Origin: Phoma sp. XZ068
Lineage: Eukaryota; Ascomycota; Dothideomycetes; Pleosporales; Didymellaceae
Assembly (NCBI GenBank): GCA_004835665.1
Contig: RBKR01000013.1
Coordinates: 1,302,001-1,366,000 of the forward strand
Length of the DNA stretch: 64,000 bases
Reading direction: 5' to 3'
In this document: piece after piece, positions 60,523 through 64,000 of the stretch
Position numbering within the stretch: the first letter of the stretch is position 1
Layout: the number at the start of each line of letters is the position of its first letter
The notes under the pieces: model-generated
What the model was told of the DNA's origin: nothing
Databases searched by the model: none
The model's input: only the letters and a program-made list of their open reading frames with translations
Translations under genes and position numbers: made by a program

Positions 60523-61759
60523 CTTCCGTAGAGTCCCCACATAAGGAGAAAACCCTCAGTGGAAGTATTTTATAATTTATAGTTACTGTCTCGTGCAACG
60601 AAAATTAAGGCTGGATAGTACACGTACATGTGAGAAATACCTGGAACATATATTCCTAGCTCGTCAACAGCGTGCGCTGACAGTGTCGAGAGGACACCTT
60701 GTTAGGTCTAAGGAGCATTCGATCGTAATTGAGGTACCGATTCTTACCGCTTGAGGCTGTATGAATCGTAGTGTGTTTCAGGATTATGGCCTCAGAGAAA
60801 AAAGAGTCGAGTATTTAAGAGATGCATTGGAAGAAGACCGTTATAGACTTTAGGGTTTCAAGCTTCGCATCGGTAATATTCTGACTTGGTCTTCCATCAC
60901 TGCTCTTGCAGCCGTGTGATTGCAGTAAACACGGACAAGGTTGAGTGAAATTACGTTATAATCGGTTCAGGGCCGGGCGAAGGATCTCTCGCGTAGGTAG
61001 TTGGGCTTGTTTAAAAAGTTTTACCTGATCATCTGTATGAACAAACAACCAAGTGCCAATCTAGCAACGAGCGGATACTCTGTTCTCTTTACAGAAGTGG
61101 GAGGCGACGGCACAATTGAAGTCATCGAAGAGGTCCCATTTCTGTAGGCTTACATTTAGAGTCACGTCAGCATGCTAATAACTGTCAAACAAGTTCCATG
61201 TTGCCGAGACGTCTCCTCACCCATGGAGCTTTTTTCGTTTAACGTTTCGCAAATGAGACTCAGGCCCAAAGCAATCAAAAGCACACGTAATTTAGGTGCA
61301 ACGAATCGTACTACGTAGGTCTCGAGCCTCAGGCAGATTCATATCCGCACGTGTACACTCTTTCTCGATCGTCAGGTTGATGTGCCGCTGACGTGACATC
61401 CAAATATAGCCTAGTTATTCTCTATCCTCGAGGTGTTACACTTGGCGGTAGCCCGCAAGTTAACGCGATGAACGAATTTCGCCTGGGTACCCGATAATGA
61501 GTGGCATTACATCGCCAGCCTGACTGGAGATGAGATTTGTTGGAATGAAAACGAACAAAAGCATCTAAAAGAGCTTGAAAACTGCATATATGCTCCACAA
61601 GGTACTCCTGGACATCGCTCCAATGATCTACTTGTAATATGACTGGCGTCGTCCAGGTGGTTGCTCGCCTTTAACGTGTAGCGAAGCGTCCTCGGCGCGG
61701 CTGCCTGGGGTGAATCTGGTTTCTATTCCGACTTTTCTGGCAGACAGCCATCAAAACAT
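60523..61759. other. Spacer with possible decayed 5' part of the GMC relic
   Basis: No intact frame. The last 250 bp before 61760 may derive from the same GMC gene, but I cannot align it by eye. Confidence 0.35.
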
Positions 61760-62275
61760 ATGTGGGGAACTCCGATAGTGAAGATGCCGACTGCGAACCC
61801 TTCCGGCAGCGGACGTCTTCAGTCTCGAGATCAGCGACAAGCCCCAGCGATCAACTTTAACTTCTTTTATGACAAATTTGAAGCGGATTTGCAGGCTTTG
61901 GCTAAGGGTGTCGATATTATGATGTGTGCGTACGACGATGTTAGACTGCCCTTCACGGTAGTTTGACCAAACTCAGAAGTCGAAATTCATCAAGCTTCCA
62001 TGGATGAAGTGTTCAGTCACCATGCTTCAAGAAGCTGTGGTATGGGTCCAGAGGATGACCGATATTCTTGCGTGGACTCCAAATTCCGAGTAAACGGTGT
62101 TGACAATCTTCGTGTGGGCGACGTTTCCATCTTCCCACGCGTGCCAGGTAGTATTCCGAACAGACCGACCAATCTCTCGCAAGGCATATGTGGCTATTTT
62201 AGAGGATGCCTGAGGGAAAATTGTATCGGTGCTTGTTCGAAGTGTAAACTCCAGGATAAAACCAGACGACGCTAG
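61760..62275 (+). pseudogene. GMC oxidoreductase C-terminal relic
   Basis: One reading frame covers ANPSGSGRLQSRD, APAINFNFFYDKFEADLQAL, then, after an in-frame TGA at about 61964, FSHHASRSCGMG and KFRVNGVDNLRVGDVSIFPRV. These are the signature C-terminal blocks of glucose-methanol-choline oxidoreductases, including the catalytic His in the HHAS motif. The FAD-binding N-terminal half (about 400 residues) is not recognisable upstream, and the sequence past VPG departs from the family. It is therefore a decayed remnant. The TGA may come from a C-to-T change as in RIP. Confidence 0.75.
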
Positions 62276-62562
62276 CAACTGGGGTTGAACAGTAGCCGGC
62301 TTTGATCTTTTCTGGCTCTTGTATATTAACGATACCGCTTCGCGTCAAAACCACACAAGCTATAGGAAATATAAATTGATATAAACAAAGATATCGTGCA
62401 CAGGCTATTGAATTGAGTGTAGGTTCTAATGAGTCGCACTGATTGTTGCATCAACCTCAGCAACCACTCTGCAGCTCTGCAGTTTTCTCAATTCTATTGC
62501 AAGCTCAAGACTCCTCCATTACCCTGTCAAATTGCGATAGCGCTCGAAAGGATACCAAGAAT
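62276..62562. other. Spacer
   Basis: Short AT-rich stretch, no feature recognised. Confidence 0.4.
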
Positions 62563-62934
62563 CTACTCATCTTCAACCCGGATAGACCACACTTTGGGCA
62601 ATTCGTGGCATTGGTGGCTGGCGAAAGCTATAATAGATTTTCCCGCACAGTTCGCCCCAGGATAGCCTCTGACTATTGTACGAGTTGAGTACAGGTATGG
62701 GAGGGAATGATTGCACTTACTCTTCAAGCCGGAGCGATGGCCTTCAACTTTCAGTGAGACGCTGGTGGAAGAGAGAGCGACACACGCGTCCTTGGTGAGC
62801 TCTCGAACTGGGCCGCCGCCGCCGCCGCAGCCTTTCTTGGGGTAATAACGAACGTCAAAGTCGCCAGCCATGGCTCCAGAGCCCAAAAGCGCCAGAGCCG
62901 TAACCACGGTATAGAGACTGCTGATAAAGAGCAT
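62563..62934 (-). CDS. Small secreted cysteine protein (effector-like)
   Basis: Exons 62934-62721 and 62672-62563 give 107 residues. Signal peptide of about 23 residues (LYTVVTALALLGSGAMA). The mature 84 residues contain four Cys (GCGGGGG, KDACVA, GANCAGK, HQCHEL), an FDVRYYP strand and a SIRVEDE end. Intron is 48 nt with GTAAGT donor and ATAG acceptor. Size, secretion and Cys content match small secreted effector-type proteins; no named family was recognised. It lies within about 1 kb of an AT-rich block, the kind of place where effector genes sit in Dothideomycetes. Confidence 0.8.
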   Translation of the reverse strand: MLFISSLYTVVTALALLGSGAMAGDFDVRYYPKKGCGGGGGPVRELTKDACVALSSTSVSLKVEGHRSGLKSKCNHSLPYLYSTRTIVRGYPGANCAGKSIIAFASHQCHELPKVWSIRVEDE

Positions 62935-62985
62935 GGCAGATACTTGGCTGGCGCAGATGCGGGATCGCTATAGTAAGATCAGGTG

Positions 62986-62993
62986 TTTATAAA
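62986..62993 (-). promoter_or_regulatory. TATA box of the small secreted protein gene
   Basis: TTTATAAA lies about 52 nt upstream of the ATG at 62934 on the minus strand. Confidence 0.5.
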
Positions 62994-64000
62994 TGTGCTA
63001 GCCTGGAAGTTCAAGGTAGTTGCGAGATAACTAGGAACCCTGAGGAGAAATCGTTGCACTTTATAATTTGAAACCAAATATAATATCTTGTCAGACGTTG
63101 TTGTGTACTACCGGAGCATTAAGTTTGCGAAACGTGCTGTAGGACAATGGGTCATAAAACTACACGTATGGAATGTAGACACCCCGCACCTTACCGTACG
63201 CCAAGAAACCAGAAACGAATAAAGAAGTGTTTTAGACCCGTTGACCTCTTGGTTACAAGGGAGGCCAATTAGAGGAAGCCGCAGTTATCTAACTTTGAAC
63301 ACAAAGGCTGACTGTAAGACCTGAGCCGGCTAGATAGCCGACCAAAAAGAGCGCAATGGCCGGAGGTGTTATTGCGCCACTACATTAACGTCCATAGTCA
63401 GGCCATTAGATACGTCAGCCTTATTTTTAAACACTTTGTACTGCTGTCGCGCTACATAGCGCTTACAAAAGCTTAAGAAATTACCTGTATAGGGGAACTA
63501 CACGTTAGACACCAAGGTATTGCATAACAGTGTTACAATCCAACAGAAACAGACACTTAAACAACCTAGCCAACAGGAATAGGTAGCTAAACAAGCTAGC
63601 TAGACTAATTAAATCTAATAGTATATAGATATCTTTAATAATTTAACTAATAAATAAAGTAGTAGTACTTACTTCTTAGTAAGTAAGTAACTAAAGAAAA
63701 GCTTATAGCCTAATTAGATTATTCTATTCTCTAGGTACTATAGAGTATATAAACTAAAAGTAATATAGCTTTTAATTTATTATAGAGGAATTAGGGAGCT
63801 TATAAGTATATATTTAAGTAATTAATATATTAAACTACTAATCTTATATAAGATTAGATAAATTAACTATATATATATAGAATATTAGAGAATAGTCTAC
63901 TATACTCTAGAGAGTATAGTATCTTTATATTATATAATTTCTAACTTTATATATATACTTAGTTAGAGTACTCTAAGTTAGTATAAGTATTATAAATATT
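62994..64000. other. AT-rich block starting near 63.42 kb
   Basis: Composition changes from ordinary to extremely AT-rich after about 63420, with long runs of TA dinucleotides and no open frames. The abrupt edge is typical of RIP-mutated repeat isochores. I see no terminal repeat or telomere motif in the part shown. Confidence 0.7.

Noticed and set aside
63420..64000. Mitochondrial DNA insertion to explain the AT-rich block
   Set aside because: No open frames in any code and no recognisable mitochondrial gene; RIP-type decay is simpler.

Overview
The window is nuclear DNA from a filamentous ascomycete (Pezizomycotina, most likely a Dothideomycete). The evidence is short spliceosomal introns of about 48-170 nt with GTRNGT donors and CTGAC-like branch points, fungal-only families (HET-domain proteins, X325/BIM1-like, DUF7704, CYP504, TPR-CHAT), and an AT-rich block at the right edge that resembles a RIP-mutated isochore. 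Most genes are split, so the coordinates are outer limits of the CDS and the exons are given in each entry.

Left part, about 1-22.4 kb, is a compact core region of ordinary conserved genes: a Cys-rich single-span surface protein, a GNAT acetyltransferase, a GH47 alpha-1,2-mannosidase, ribosomal protein L38, a 95-residue membrane microprotein, an uncharacterised coiled-coil protein, the NAD-isocitrate dehydrogenase subunit IDH1, the 18S rRNA methyltransferase BUD23, the ER/Golgi receptor SVP26, a GPI-type wall protein, an X325-like membrane-anchored protein, a DUF7704 protein and a membrane-anchored histidine-phosphatase-like protein.

Right part, about 22.4-64 kb, is accessory DNA: wide spacers, gene relics and families that vary between strains. 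It holds an SDR, a cytochrome P450, a TLDc gene with a damaged 5' end, a DUF3237-like secreted protein, a GFA-domain enzyme, an MCT-type MFS transporter, a glutamate 5-kinase paralogue without its PUA domain, a CYP504-type P450, a multicopper oxidase, a GMC-oxidoreductase relic and a small secreted cysteine protein next to the AT-rich edge.

The most interesting segment is 44-60.5 kb, which looks like an allorecognition or cell-death island. A large TPR-CHAT (caspase-like) gene lies divergent to a 275-residue gene with the hallmarks of a fungal gasdermin-like pore former (RCD-1/HET-Q1 type). One broken and one intact HET-domain gene lie 6-10 kb further on. The CHAT gene carries a frameshift just before its last conserved motif, the first HET gene carries a frameshift plus a stop, and the GMC and TLDc genes are also damaged, so this end of the window appears to be decaying or polymorphic.
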